A DNA stretch of 64,000 nucleotides, taken from NCBI GenBank assembly GCA_002420185.1, contig DIHO01000012.1, positions 62,001-126,000 of the forward strand. Reading direction: 5' to 3'. The first letter of the stretch is position 1. Each line of letters begins with the position of its first letter. This DNA comes from Opitutales bacterium UBA5694. GTDB lineage: Bacteria > Verrucomicrobiota > Verrucomicrobiia > Opitutales > Opitutaceae. Shown piece after piece: positions 25,202 to 35,350 of the stretch. The position numbers and the translations under genes were made by a program. The notes beneath the pieces are model-generated. The model made no database searches. It saw only the letters and a list, made by a program, of their open reading frames with translations, and was not told the DNA's origin.

Positions 25202-26836
25202 ATGAAAAAACTAGTACATATAAAAATGAAACTTTTTTGGCCAATCATAAGGGCTTTACTCTTCCTTAAAGCCTTGGTTTTCGGCTTTAGTTCTGTCCAA
25301 TTGCTGGGAGAAAACCCTGACAGACCGAATATACTCTTTCTTTTCAGCGACGATCACGCATGGCAGTCGATTGGTGCTTATGAAGGGAGGCTAAAGGATG
25401 TAGCGAATACGCCAAATATTGATAAACTTGCAAGCGAGGGAATGCTGTTCAGGAAATGCTATGTAGCCAATGCGTTATGCGGGCCAAGCAGAGCGGCTAT
25501 TCTTACTGGAAAATATGGGCACAGAAATGGTGTGACCTGGAATAGAAATGCCAATTTCGACGGCTCCCAGCAGACTTTCCCCAAAATCCTGCGGCAGAGT
25601 GGTTACCAGACGGCTATCATTGGAAAGTGGCATCTGAAGTCGACCCCGACTGGTTTTGACTACTTTGATGTGATGCGAGGGCAAGGGAGATACTATAATC
25701 CGCTTTTGCTGACGGGCGATGCGGATGGGCTGAAAGATGAGCGTGTTGTGATGGGGTACAACTCGGATATCGTAGGAGACCTTACGATCGAGTGGTTGAA
25801 GAACGGGCGAGACAAAAGTAAGCCGTTTGTTCTGATGTCCCAGTTCAAGGCGACTCACCACGGTTGGTGTCCTGGCCCAGAGGAATATGATTTGTATGAC
25901 GATGTGCATATTCCCGAGCCGGATAATCTCTTTGATGATTTTTCATACCGGGGTACTGCTATACGCGAACAGACCTTAACGCTGTACGAAGACTTGTCTT
26001 ACAATATTATGCTAGGTGATCCCGGTGAGCTCGGAGAATTGAATAAGGAGCAGCGAAAGGCATGGGATGCATACCGCGCCCCGGATGTAGAAAAATTTGA
26101 AGCAATGAACTTGGGGTGGAACAATCCTAGTCGGGAACTATCCCGCTTCAAATATCAATTGCTTTTGAAGAACTTCCTAGCCTCAGGTGCTGGAATTGAC
26201 AAAAATGTGGGGAGAATTCGTTCGTTTCTTGAAAAAAATAATCTAGCCGATAATACCATTGTTATCTACATGGCCGATCATGGTTTCTTTTTGGGAGAAC
26301 ATGGGTTTTTCGATAAGCGGTTCATGTACGAAGAATCCTTGAGAACTGCTTTTATTGTTCACTGGCCAGGGATAGTAGAAGAGGGCGTCGTCAACGATGT
26401 TGATATTGTATCTAATATCGACATCGCCGAGACCTTCCTAGATCTAGCTGGAATAGATGTACCGAAAGAGATGCAGGGAAGAAGTTTGGTCCCTTTATTA
26501 CAGGGCAAGACGCCCGACGATTGGAGAAAGACTTTTCTCTACACGTACCACGAACTGGCAAACCACCGCGTGCAGCCACACTACGGTGTTACAGATGGGC
26601 GTAATAAGCTGATTTATTATCCCGCACATAATGAGTGGGAGTTCTTTGACCTAAAGAAGGATCCAAGCGAGATGATCAGCCAGTATTACATTCCAGAAAA
26701 CGAGACGACTATAATAGAGCTGAAGCGAGAATTAGTACGCTTGAGAAATTATTACCACTGTCCGCCGACCATGACGCTGCGCAATATGAATAAGCAGGCA
26801 AGCTGGCCGTATGAAAAGCGTACAAAGCCCTTATGA
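25202..26836 (+). CDS. S1 sulfatase, N-acetylglucosamine-6-sulfatase-like
   Basis: Exported sulfatase of 544 residues. Hydrophobic leader about 11-34, FLFSDDHAWQS (Asp 50-51), formylglycine site CGPSR at 93-97, IGKWHLKSTPTGFDYF, RGQGRYYNPLL, MSQFKATHHGW, ADHGFFLGEHGFFDKRFMYEE. It is a diverged paralogue of the gene at 19796 and belongs with it and the gene at 46153 to the 6-sulfatase-like group (probably S1_11). It is somewhat AT-richer than the genes upstream and carries a long middle insert around YRAPDVEKFEAMNLGWNNP. An alternative start at the second Met (MKLFWPI) would give a tidier signal peptide. Confidence 0.93.
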   Translation: MKKLVHIKMKLFWPIIRALLFLKALVFGFSSVQLLGENPDRPNILFLFSDDHAWQSIGAYEGRLKDVANTPNIDKLASEGMLFRKCYVANALCGPSRAAILTGKYGHRNGVTWNRNANFDGSQQTFPKILRQSGYQTAIIGKWHLKSTPTGFDYFDVMRGQGRYYNPLLLTGDADGLKDERVVMGYNSDIVGDLTIEWLKNGRDKSKPFVLMSQFKATHHGWCPGPEEYDLYDDVHIPEPDNLFDDFSYRGTAIREQTLTLYEDLSYNIMLGDPGELGELNKEQRKAWDAYRAPDVEKFEAMNLGWNNPSRELSRFKYQLLLKNFLASGAGIDKNVGRIRSFLEKNNLADNTIVIYMADHGFFLGEHGFFDKRFMYEESLRTAFIVHWPGIVEEGVVNDVDIVSNIDIAETFLDLAGIDVPKEMQGRSLVPLLQGKTPDDWRKTFLYTYHELANHRVQPHYGVTDGRNKLIYYPAHNEWEFFDLKKDPSEMISQYYIPENETTIIELKRELVRLRNYYHCPPTMTLRNMNKQASWPYEKRTKPL

Positions 26837-27028
26837 TTTTGGTTTGAAAATATTATGGTCGCTCGAAGATTAGGTGCGACCCTGAGTTGTATATAAATAC
26901 CTTAATCTACCTCTGCTCTTTATGGTTGTATTCGTTTCCATCGCTGTCTCTGCAAAACGGTGGACTAGACCAGACTAATGGTAAGATCTCCTCTTAATGA
27001 ACCGATGACCCGAAATCAATGCCCTATC

Positions 27029-28558
27029 ATGACCAGAGCGAGATTGATCAACGAATTACTGTCATTTCTGTTTTTACCCTTCGTCCTCAGCGTTCCAGTT
27101 TTAAACGGTGAGTCCGCACGCAACATCCTTATGATCTCAGTCGACGACATGCGCGACTGGACCAATTTCCTAGGTGGCTACACAGGCGAAGTCCACACCC
27201 CGCACATGGACGCTCTTGCGGCACGGGGCATCAACTTCACTAATGCACACTGCCCGTCGCCCGTGTGCAATCCTAGCCGAACGTCGGTCATGACCGGGCT
27301 TATGCCATCGACCACGGGGATCTATGACAACAGCCAGTGGTTGCACCCCAATTACCCAGACAAGATGACCTTGCCGAAGTACTTCAAGCAAAAAGGGTAC
27401 CATGTCGTGGGAGCAGGCAAAAGCTTTCACCACACGGCTGGCAACAATCCACCCGACCAATGGCATGACTACTTCCGTTTCCCTTGGGCAGACTTCCCCT
27501 GGACGCGAAGTAACAAACTAGCCTACCCCTGGACTGAATGGCAGCCACCCCCACCAGGCTATCCGTTTAGTAAAGTCGAGTATCTACGCGGCAGACAAGA
27601 AATGGATTGGGGGGTTTTGCCGCGGAAGGAATCGGAATATGATGACGTCCTAGTAGCCGATTACGCTATCGATTTTCTGGAGAGCCATTCAGGCGAAGCC
27701 TTCTTTCTATCGGTTGGGACCTTTCATCCTCACTTGCCTTGGTACATCCCCAAACGCTACCGCGATCTTTACGAAGAGCCGGAAATCCACTTACCTGAAA
27801 CTCCGGAAAATGACCTGGTTGATATACCCCCCATTCCGCAGCGATGGGCAGAACGGCACCGCGACGAAATGGAGGCAGTCAAGGATGCTGGCGAATGGGA
27901 AGAGGCTGTACGTTTCTACTTGGCGAGTATTTCCTTTGCAGATGCACAGGTGGGGCGCGTGTTAGAAGCTCTCGCCAAATCGCCACACGCAGACAACACG
28001 ATCATCATTCTTTGGTCCGACCATGGCTGGCACTTAGGCGAAAAGGACCATTGGCACAAGTCCACCCTCTGGGAAGAGGCCACCCGCGTTCCTTTTATCA
28101 TCGCAACTCCCGAAATGGAAACCGCAGGCGAAACTTCGAGTGCTCCCGTAAATATTGTATCCATTTTTCCAACTCTCATTGGTCTAATAGAAATGGAAAG
28201 CGACATCGATTTCGACGGACCTGATCTGGGCCCTCTTCTGGCTAACCCAAACGCTTCCTGGCCACATGCCAGCTTGATTGATTTCGGCTATGGCAATACG
28301 GCTGTTCGAGACAGGCGATGGCGCTACATTCGATATAGCGACGGATCAGAGGAGTTGTACGATCACCAGATTGACCCTAATGAGTGGAAAAATTTAGCTA
28401 CCAATCCATTGTATCAATCAGTTAAGGACGAGTTAGCTAAACACTTACCATCTCATTATGCAAATTACGTCCCCGGCAAGGATGGTTTCGTGTTTGATCC
28501 CGACAAGTGGACATTTACCGACAAAGATACTGGGCGGGTTGTCCATGGAAAACAGTGA
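27029..28558 (+). CDS. S1 sulfatase, iduronate-2-sulfatase-like
   Basis: Secreted sulfatase of about 509 residues. Signal peptide 1-26, MISVDDMRDWTNF (Asp 39-40), formylglycine site CNPSR at 80-84, VGAGKSFHHTAGN, FHPHLPWYIPKRY, WSDHGWHLGEKDHWHK. Motifs match the iduronate-2-sulfatase-like group. It has a proline- and aromatic-rich loop after GKSFHH (AYPWTEWQPPPPGYPF) that is absent from its relatives and probably shapes the substrate pocket. The start is uncertain: ATG at 26978 would add 17 polar residues; the ATG used here begins right before the hydrophobic segment. Last gene of the plus-strand run, convergent with the DUF1592 gene 122 bases away. Confidence 0.92.
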   Translation: MTRARLINELLSFLFLPFVLSVPVLNGESARNILMISVDDMRDWTNFLGGYTGEVHTPHMDALAARGINFTNAHCPSPVCNPSRTSVMTGLMPSTTGIYDNSQWLHPNYPDKMTLPKYFKQKGYHVVGAGKSFHHTAGNNPPDQWHDYFRFPWADFPWTRSNKLAYPWTEWQPPPPGYPFSKVEYLRGRQEMDWGVLPRKESEYDDVLVADYAIDFLESHSGEAFFLSVGTFHPHLPWYIPKRYRDLYEEPEIHLPETPENDLVDIPPIPQRWAERHRDEMEAVKDAGEWEEAVRFYLASISFADAQVGRVLEALAKSPHADNTIIILWSDHGWHLGEKDHWHKSTLWEEATRVPFIIATPEMETAGETSSAPVNIVSIFPTLIGLIEMESDIDFDGPDLGPLLANPNASWPHASLIDFGYGNTAVRDRRWRYIRYSDGSEELYDHQIDPNEWKNLATNPLYQSVKDELAKHLPSHYANYVPGKDGFVFDPDKWTFTDKDTGRVVHGKQ

Positions 28559-28680
28559 CTCAATTTCACCGATGAGAAAGAAGAGTAGCTATTTATAAAG
28601 TAGATAATATGCTGTTTTGAGTTAAACCAGAGATTTGTTTGACGGCCGGACTGAAGCAACAAACACAAAGTTGCCAATAC

Positions 28681-31158
28681 CTAATTATTCTGAAACGAAT
28701 TGCTCAGGACAATGGCTTGAATCATATCGCGAAGGCCTCCTCGTTCGGCTTCCAGTTTTTCGCAAATCCCGTCAATGATGGCCCGGTCTCGGATGTCTAG
28801 TTCCCGCCCAATCGCATAAGCGAGGAGTTTCTCTATTAGGCAACGGGTGAATTCCGCTTCCCGCTGAATCATCAGGGATCGGAATTCGGAAGGATCGCTA
28901 AAGCGCTCCCCCGCTGGCAATTCTCCAGAAGCGTCAATCATCGACTTATTCTCGTAATGTGTGCGCCACCTTCCAGTTGGATCGAAATTCTCCAAGGCAA
29001 ACCCCAGTGGATCAATTTTGCGATGACAGTTGGCGCAGGTTTCGACTTCGCGATGCTTGGTAAGTTGCTCACGAATTGTTTCTGCCCCTCGAATGTCTGA
29101 CTCAATGGCTGGCACATCAGGCGGTGGAGAGGGCGGCGAATAACCCAGGAGATTCTCTAAAACGTAAATGCCACGATTTACCGGCGAAGTATCCACACCG
29201 TTTGCGGAGGCAGTTAGTAAGAGTGATTGACCGAGCAAGCCGCCTCGTGGTATCCCATTCATGGCAACCTTTCGCAAGTGATTGCCTTCGATTCCTGCGA
29301 TACCATAATGCAAGGCCAACTCCCGGTTGATAAAACTGTAGTCTGCTGACAGCAGTTCTCCCGGCCTTAGATTCTCTTCCATAACATGACGGAAAAAGGC
29401 CTCCGTCTCTCTTTGCATCGCAGTTTCGATACTATCCCGATGATAGCTTCTGAAATCTTCCGAAACGGGCATCTCTCCGATGTTGTCTATTTCAAACCAA
29501 CGACTAATAAAATTGGATACAAAACGATCCGACTTCGGATCTGCTAGCATTCTGGCTACCTGATTTTTCAGGATTTTAAGTTCGCTCAAGCCGCCTTTGC
29601 CCGCAATATTGATCAATTCCTTATCCGGCATGGATGACCAAAGAAAATAGGATAAACGAGACGCCAGCGCAATTGAGTCTAGCGGTCCGTCTCCCTCCGC
29701 TAGATAGATAAAACCGGGAGAACACAGAATCGTTTGAAATCCGATCTGAAGCGCTTCAATCGGTTTCAGGCCTTCCTCGATCTTATTCAGAACAAGTGAT
29801 TCGATGGGTTCCAGTTCGTCGACTTGCAGGGGACGCCGAAAAGCGTTTTCCGCAAAGATGCGTAGCCGTTTGATTGCGCTCGTGCCATTCATCTGATTGG
29901 GTTTGAGATCTCCATAAAGTAGCTGGTGCCCCTTCGGAGGCCATTTTTCTTCCAATGGTCCCTCAACTTGAATTTCCCACACTCGAAGTTTGGGACCTTT
30001 GTATCCTCGTAAGATACCATGGAATTTTTCTAGCCCATTTTTCATGTCCACAAAGGGTTTGATTTCTTCATGGTGGCCGGCTTTCTGGTGTAGAAGACGA
30101 GTTAAGCGTTTGGTGGCAAGTGTGCCATTCCTAAAGCGAATTTCTGGTTCAAATCCTTCGTCAAAATACACCTCCCATTCGAACCACTGTGGTTCTTCAC
30201 TGGTCAATTCAATTTTGGCGAGTGAGCGTTCCGTTGATACATTGCCTGTACTCTCAACACTGCCTTTTCGATCAACGGCCATAAGCTCGAGCACAAGCGG
30301 GTCACCGTTACGAAAATCGTCAATCACATTTCCGTACGGATGCCAGCGATCGACTGCGGCGGCCATCACGCGCACCCGATATACACCGCTGTAGGGAACA
30401 CCTCCTCGGGCCAGGGGTTCGAAGCCCATATGACCTCCGCGGTAGTGACGACCATACAAATCCGTGTAAGGCGTATCGGGCGTAAATCGAAAACGATCCA
30501 CTTGAAATAACTTTGGTAAATCCTGATTTACTTTCCCCTCAAAGTAAAAGGGTGTCCGCTGTGCGTAATATTTTTTTTTCGGGGCTTCTCGAAATTGGGT
30601 TGCTCGTAGTACTGCCTCTTCGGCGGCTGCGAAATAATGCTCCAGGAGCATTCCTGAGGTAACCAGTTCGGCACCAACGTTGTCGAATCCGTTTTTGACG
30701 ACTTCCTTGGGGAAGTCAGCGGCTGGATTCCATGCAGAAATGTTCAGTCCTAGGAGATCCCCGATAGTATGCTGATACTCCCAGGAATTGATCCGGCGCA
30801 AAACACTATGACCTCCTGAATCGGACAGCTTCTCCAGTTCGGTCGAAATCAGCTTGGTTGTCGATTCGATCATGGCCGCTCGTTCTGCAACCGTAGGTTG
30901 TTTTACGTCCTCGGGCGGCATGTCGCCGAGGTTGAGCATGTCCAAAATTTCCTGCCACGCTTCAACATCCGAGATTTCCAGATTGCTTTTTCCCAATCCA
31001 TCGAAGCGGCGGTCGCCTTTCTGCTTTTCCGGTCCGTGACAATCGATGCAGTATTGCTTGAGAAACTCATTTTGCGGCATGGCACAAACGGTAATCTCTA
31101 GGACTCCGAAAAGAAATACACTAAATGATATCGTACCTAATTTTAGAGTACTGTTCAT
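28681..31158 (-). CDS. DUF1587/1592/1588/1585 secreted cytochrome c-like protein
   Basis: Large secreted protein of 825 residues typical of Planctomycetes and Verrucomicrobia. Signal peptide about 1-27, then a haem-binding CIDCH (37-41) of the planctomycete cytochrome type (CHGPEKQKGDRRFDG), DUF1587 (SVLRRINSWEYQHTIGDLLG), a carbohydrate-binding-like middle region (about 200-420), then DUF1592/1588/1585, with a second CANCH motif followed by KIDPLGFALENFDPTGRW. Function is not established; presumed periplasmic redox or polymer-processing role. The start was decided by AGGAG located 6 bases before ATG 31158; an ATG at 31164 would overlap that site. Co-transcribed with the DUF1552 gene 45 bases upstream. 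Confidence 0.92.
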   Translation of the reverse strand: MNSTLKLGTISFSVFLFGVLEITVCAMPQNEFLKQYCIDCHGPEKQKGDRRFDGLGKSNLEISDVEAWQEILDMLNLGDMPPEDVKQPTVAERAAMIESTTKLISTELEKLSDSGGHSVLRRINSWEYQHTIGDLLGLNISAWNPAADFPKEVVKNGFDNVGAELVTSGMLLEHYFAAAEEAVLRATQFREAPKKKYYAQRTPFYFEGKVNQDLPKLFQVDRFRFTPDTPYTDLYGRHYRGGHMGFEPLARGGVPYSGVYRVRVMAAAVDRWHPYGNVIDDFRNGDPLVLELMAVDRKGSVESTGNVSTERSLAKIELTSEEPQWFEWEVYFDEGFEPEIRFRNGTLATKRLTRLLHQKAGHHEEIKPFVDMKNGLEKFHGILRGYKGPKLRVWEIQVEGPLEEKWPPKGHQLLYGDLKPNQMNGTSAIKRLRIFAENAFRRPLQVDELEPIESLVLNKIEEGLKPIEALQIGFQTILCSPGFIYLAEGDGPLDSIALASRLSYFLWSSMPDKELINIAGKGGLSELKILKNQVARMLADPKSDRFVSNFISRWFEIDNIGEMPVSEDFRSYHRDSIETAMQRETEAFFRHVMEENLRPGELLSADYSFINRELALHYGIAGIEGNHLRKVAMNGIPRGGLLGQSLLLTASANGVDTSPVNRGIYVLENLLGYSPPSPPPDVPAIESDIRGAETIREQLTKHREVETCANCHRKIDPLGFALENFDPTGRWRTHYENKSMIDASGELPAGERFSDPSEFRSLMIQREAEFTRCLIEKLLAYAIGRELDIRDRAIIDGICEKLEAERGGLRDMIQAIVLSNSFQNN

Positions 31159-31164
31159 CACCAT

Positions 31165-31169
31165 CTCCT
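31165..31169 (-). promoter_or_regulatory. AGGAG ribosome-binding site deciding the DUF1592 gene start
   Basis: AGGAG, six bases, then ATG at 31158. It is one of the few good Shine-Dalgarno sites in the window and excludes the ATG two codons upstream. Confidence 0.65.
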
Positions 31170-31203
31170 GAACGCAATATTCTTCCCGCCGTCCCCTCTA
31201 TAA

Positions 31204-32463
31204 TTACGCTAAGTTCATCAGTGAGAATGTTCCCGTGCTTCGCCCGAAACGTTCAGTATCCATGCCGAACCATTGCAACGAAGAAAGCCAGAGGTTGCTA
31301 AGGGGAATTCGTTTACCTTTTTCCTCGGGGCAAATCAAGTGCCCCTTGTGATTTAGGCCGCCGCCGGCTATCAGTACTGGCAAGTCCTTATTGCTATGTG
31401 TATGTGCATTTCCCATACCACTGCCCATGGTGACCAAAGTATCGTCGAACAAATCGGCTTCTTTCAGTCGATCCATAAAATGGCCGAACTGTCTCATAAG
31501 ATAGGCTTCGACGATTTGTAGTTGAACCAATCGACTTGATTCTTTTCCATGGTGAGAGAGACCATGGTAGGAACTGACTTCTAATTCGGCGGTTTGAAAT
31601 CCCATTGGTATTTCAAAAGTCGCTACGCGGGTTGAATCTGTCTGTAAGGCTAAGACTAGCAAATCGTAGAGTAAAGGCATTTCCTCAATATGTAACCGGT
31701 CTTGGTCGACAACTCGATTGATTGGTGGTTTTGGCTTCGGGCGGTCCAGCCATTCGTTCGACATTTGCAAGCGCTGTTCCACTTCACGAACCGAGGTTAG
31801 GTATTGATCCAGCTTATCTCGGTCGGCGATGTTGAGTTTACCTCCTAGAGTCTTAGCTGACTCATGCAGCGCATCCAAAACACTACTACGGTGCAAAAGG
31901 CGTTTACGCTCCTCTTCAAGACTGGCTTTACCAGAATTGACAAACAAGGCTTCAAATAGACGAGCGGGATTGCTGACAGGCGGAATATTGACCCCCGAAC
32001 GTGTCCAACACATGTCTGTACCTTCCTTGAGACCGGCTGTGATTGACCGGTAGCGAGTCCGGCTTCCAGAAAACTCTGCTGCGGCTTGATCTACCGACAT
32101 ATTTTTCTCCGGAAATCCCGCCGATTCCTCTTTTTTTATTCCACTCAAGAACGAGTGCACGCACTTGTGTCCTCCGCCTAACCCATGGTCTAGATGGGAA
32201 AAAACAGTGAAATCGCTACGATGACGGTCAATCTGCTTCAAAGTCATACTCGCCTCGAAATCCTCGCCTGCGTTCTTGGGGAAAAATCCCCCTGGCCAAA
32301 ATCCCAAATGACTGCCCACGTAGACCAATCTTCGCGGACGAGTCGTTGTTTCTGAAGCCACAAGACTGGGGCCCAGACTTTCAAACGCCGGCAACGCAAG
32401 AATAACGCCCAAACCTTTCAAAAAGTGCCGACGGTCGATAGGTTTTTTGTATGGAGATTTCAT
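31204..32463 (-). CDS. Tat-exported DUF1552 protein
   Basis: Protein of 419 residues with a Tat-type leader (DRRHFLKGLGVILALPAFE, twin Arg at 11-12). The rest is a DUF1552 domain: VGSHLGFWPGGFFP, FSHLDHGLGGGHKCVHSFLSG, VREVEQRLQ, YHGLSHHGKES, VTMGSGMGNAHTHSNKDLPVLIAGG. The last block resembles the metal-site end of alkaline-phosphatase/sulfatase-superfamily proteins such as DUF1501 and DUF1552. These are nearly always encoded beside DUF1592-type cytochromes, as here, and the pair is presumed to work together in the periplasm. Function unknown. Starts 3 bases into a line of AT-rich sequence with no strong ribosome site. Confidence 0.92.
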   Translation of the reverse strand: MKSPYKKPIDRRHFLKGLGVILALPAFESLGPSLVASETTTRPRRLVYVGSHLGFWPGGFFPKNAGEDFEASMTLKQIDRHRSDFTVFSHLDHGLGGGHKCVHSFLSGIKKEESAGFPEKNMSVDQAAAEFSGSRTRYRSITAGLKEGTDMCWTRSGVNIPPVSNPARLFEALFVNSGKASLEEERKRLLHRSSVLDALHESAKTLGGKLNIADRDKLDQYLTSVREVEQRLQMSNEWLDRPKPKPPINRVVDQDRLHIEEMPLLYDLLVLALQTDSTRVATFEIPMGFQTAELEVSSYHGLSHHGKESSRLVQLQIVEAYLMRQFGHFMDRLKEADLFDDTLVTMGSGMGNAHTHSNKDLPVLIAGGGLNHKGHLICPEEKGKRIPLSNLWLSSLQWFGMDTERFGRSTGTFSLMNLA

Positions 32464-33306
32464 AAAAGATTAAAACGAAAGATCTTACACCCAATTAGCA
32501 AATTTGGAAAGAAAGATTTGTGAAAGGAGGATACTCTCCTAGTTCCAAAGCGGCAATCGAGCAGTTTTGATTCTGGGGTAAGTTGCATCTAATTGGACGA
32601 TAGTATTTTCCCAGTAACCATTGAATATCGAAGACCAAGAGCATGCCCACCGCAAAGGACTCGATGCCGAACTGGCAACGAAGATCACCCGGCATGTCTT
32701 TCGGGGTGAATTTTTTGGACCGAACTATTTTCCAGATGCCTTACGGGCCGGTCATAGCTAGGAAGAACTGGAGCAACTGGCTCAACAAATGGCTGTTCAT
32801 ATTTTCATATCGTGGAATCTATATAGATTGCGGGAGATGGAAGTGGATTTGTACTGTCACCTCGGAACTCACGAATTTGTTTATTTCGATATATTGTTGG
32901 TATATATTCAATGTGTAGACATAATATTATATTTTAATGCGAACACGGAGCACAGCAAAAAAATCCGCACTCCAAGGTCGAAAAAGACCAAACCAATCAA
33001 ACGGCCAATTGGAAAAGGAGTAAGGAATCAAACCTTGCAAATGACCTTTTAGATTCGGGCCAGTTATCATTCGCAAAGCAATTAGAAGATACGAATTGTA
33101 GTTGTAATAAAAGTATTGAAAGAAAAAGTGATCAGCTGTGCAACATTTCAGGATGAGTGGTTGGATTACGGAGTTTACTGGCGACTCGGAGACCAACCGC
33201 AAGACGCTTAAACTAGATGGGGAGGCCCATATTTATCACTAGCGGGTAGCCTTGCCGGAAGGGCTTCTGGATCAAGGTTATGTTACTGGATTCTTCGATT
33301 ACCGGC
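32464..33306. other. 843-base gap with broken coding-like pieces
   Basis: No intact gene. Plus-strand frame 32618-32734 reads EHAHRKGLDAELATKITRH and RGEFFGPNYFPDALRAG, then a TAG, then EELEQLAQQMAVHIF, which looks like a degraded gene, family not recognised. A second piece around 33153-33306 (SGWITEFTGDSETN, RVALPEGLLDQGYVTGFF with one stop between) looks coding too. AGGAG/CTCCT can pair at 32526-32540. Confidence 0.3.
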
Positions 33307-34599
33307 TCAGCCCCTCACGTCGTAGCAGAAGATCAGGTCCTGATCACGCAGGTAGAGTTTCCCGTTGATTACGACGGGATGGGACCAAACCTTGCCATTG
33401 TGGTCATCGCGCAAAGCGGTTTCCTTGGGGAGCTGAAATTTTCCAGTTTCCCTGAATCCGGACGGACTCGCTTCCACTAAATAGACCCATCCCTCGGTCT
33501 CGTTGAGGCAGTAGAGCATTCCATCGGCGGCATGAACGGCTCCCTTGTGCAGTTCGCGCTCCACACGCTCCATCCAGGCGACTTTGCCCGTCATGAATTC
33601 AATGCACATCAGGTTTCCTTTTCGCTGATCCGAAAATCCGTATACATGATCGCCGACGAGTATCACTCCGCCGTGATGGTTGATCATTTCTTGGTTTTCC
33701 CAGACAACCTCAGCTTTTTTCCCGTTTAGTTTCACGAGTCGGGAGCCCGCTCGGTATCCTGAAGTTATAAATACGTGACCGTCTCGGTATATCGGCGTAG
33801 GAATCACCGCTGTTTTTCCCCGGGGCCAATCGGATTTCCAGATCAAGTTTCCGCTCGCAGCATCTACACCAGCGAGCGTATTCATGAATAGCTGTATATA
33901 CTGGCGTTGGCCATCCACATTGGCGACCACGACTGAAGAATACTCGGCCGCGTCCTTCAGTTTTTTCGACTGCCAAAGTTTTGCACCGGTCTTCTTGTTG
34001 AGGGCTACGATTGCGCCCTTGCTCCCTCCTGGCGTTACTAGTAGCCTCTTTCCATCGACGGTGGGCGACTCTGAATACCCCCACTTGGACATCTTGCCGC
34101 CAAAATCCATGACCAAGTTCTTGCGCCATATCCGTTTTCCACTGCCTGCTGTCAAGCAGACGATATCGCCAGCCACCCCGAGTGCGTAGACATGTCCATC
34201 GCTCACAGTAGGCGTGGAGCGTGGCCCGGCTCCCCATTGGGTGCGATAACCTTCCTCCGGATCGGTTTCAAACTCCGAAGTCCAAAGTTCCCCGCCAGTA
34301 TTCGCGTCCAAGCAGATGACCCGTTCTTGGCTATCGTTAGCACCGAGCGTGTATAACTTCCCGTCGACGATGGCCGCACTGGAGTAGCCACTTCCTGCGT
34401 CTTCGTAGGTCCAAAGGAGTTCTGGGCCGCCTTTAGGCCACGACTTAAGTAGGCCGGTGTCTGGAGAGATATTGGTTTGGTTCGGTCCGCGCCATCCTTT
34501 CCAATCGGACTGGTTAGAGGTTTCTGAGGCGAAGGCTTGCAAGGTCAACGATTTAGCGACCATCAGACCGCCAACTAGCAGAGAGGATTGAATTTTCAT
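33307..34599 (-). CDS. Secreted PQQ-like beta-propeller protein
   Basis: Exported protein of 430 residues with a signal peptide (1-24) and a WD40/PQQ-like eight-bladed propeller. Repeats are visible as LLKSWPKGGPELLW, RVICLDANTGGELW, DIVCLTAGSGKRIW, AIVALNKKTGAKLW, AGVDAASGNLIWKSDWP and NLMCIEFMTGKVAW. The series of (A/C)-L-(D/N)-x-x-T-G-x-x-x-W blades is typical of the PQQ_2 family. No quinone-binding or dehydrogenase residues can be pointed to, so it is more likely a scaffold or binding protein. Two more of the kind are at 56589 and 58341. It diverges from the frameshifted gene at 34753. Confidence 0.88.
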   Translation of the reverse strand: MKIQSSLLVGGLMVAKSLTLQAFASETSNQSDWKGWRGPNQTNISPDTGLLKSWPKGGPELLWTYEDAGSGYSSAAIVDGKLYTLGANDSQERVICLDANTGGELWTSEFETDPEEGYRTQWGAGPRSTPTVSDGHVYALGVAGDIVCLTAGSGKRIWRKNLVMDFGGKMSKWGYSESPTVDGKRLLVTPGGSKGAIVALNKKTGAKLWQSKKLKDAAEYSSVVVANVDGQRQYIQLFMNTLAGVDAASGNLIWKSDWPRGKTAVIPTPIYRDGHVFITSGYRAGSRLVKLNGKKAEVVWENQEMINHHGGVILVGDHVYGFSDQRKGNLMCIEFMTGKVAWMERVERELHKGAVHAADGMLYCLNETEGWVYLVEASPSGFRETGKFQLPKETALRDDHNGKVWSHPVVINGKLYLRDQDLIFCYDVRG

Positions 34600-34752
34600 G
34601 AGGCTTAGTTACTGGATGAGGTTGGATAATGACAGTCTTGCAGTGCTCCAAGGATCGAAGACGGACTTTTTAAACACAGCCCATCGTCCTAGAATAGTCC
34701 ACAATTATCGGGGATTTCTCCGAGGTAAAAGAATCCAATTTAGCTTGAGGTC

Positions 34753-35350
34753 GTGAATGGCCCTGGCTTCAACTTTATTTTTATTCTAGTAGTATTGTTT
34801 GGTTTGTTAGGAGGCTTCAAAACCAAGCAGCAGACTCAGAACGTGCTGAAGCTAACTCAAGAGCATTTCAAAAGCACGGCGACTGTAAAAGGTGACGATC
34901 TCGAGGTCACGTTGATCTTATCAACGGAGAAAGGGTCGAATCGTAGACAAGGTCTGCTCCACGTTGTTTACGAAGATAATTTTCTCAGGGCACTTATCGA
35001 TAAAGAGACAGATGAAGTAAAATATCAAGTGTATCGATCGATTTATTACGAAGGAACTAACTGGCGTTTTACCGTAATGCTAACTATGAAGCCCCAGATG
35101 GCCTAAGAACCGCCGATGCCAAGATGCTCAAGGCTCTGATTGTCAGGGCCATACGTCTTCAGTCTGCACTTACAATGAGCAGGTAGGTTTCTCTGTTAAT
35201 CGAGAAATCTTGGACTCAATTGCAATTACGCATGAGGCGAACAAAGGTACTAATTGGAATTTCAAATTTATTCCCCGATTTGGCGAAGACTTTCATGATG
35301 GGCTTCTGGTCGCAGAGGTCTTTGGGTTCTTGCAGGCCGTTGATTTGTAA
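34753..35350 (+). pseudogene. Frameshifted gene for a small exported protein, family unknown
   Basis: Three plus-strand frames join into one protein of about 195 residues. Frame 1 from GTG 34753: a hydrophobic start (FIFILVVLFGLLGGF), HFKSTATVKGDDLEVTLILS, YQVYRSIYYEGTNWRF. One base lost in the T-run at 35067-35070 shifts it to frame 2: YRNANYEAPDGLRTADAKML, KALIVRA. A second shift near 35155 gives frame 3: YNEQVGFSVNREILDSIAI, GTNWNFKFIPRFGEDFHDG, FGFLQAVDL and a stop. The repeated GTNW..F pattern supports one ancestral gene. Family not recognised. Either two real mutations or assembly errors. Confidence 0.55.

Noticed and set aside
32526..32540. AGGAG/CTCCT hairpin upstream of the DUF1552 gene
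   Set aside because: Stem is only 5 bases with no U-tract, and lies on the upstream side of the gene, so neither terminator nor riboswitch can be supported.
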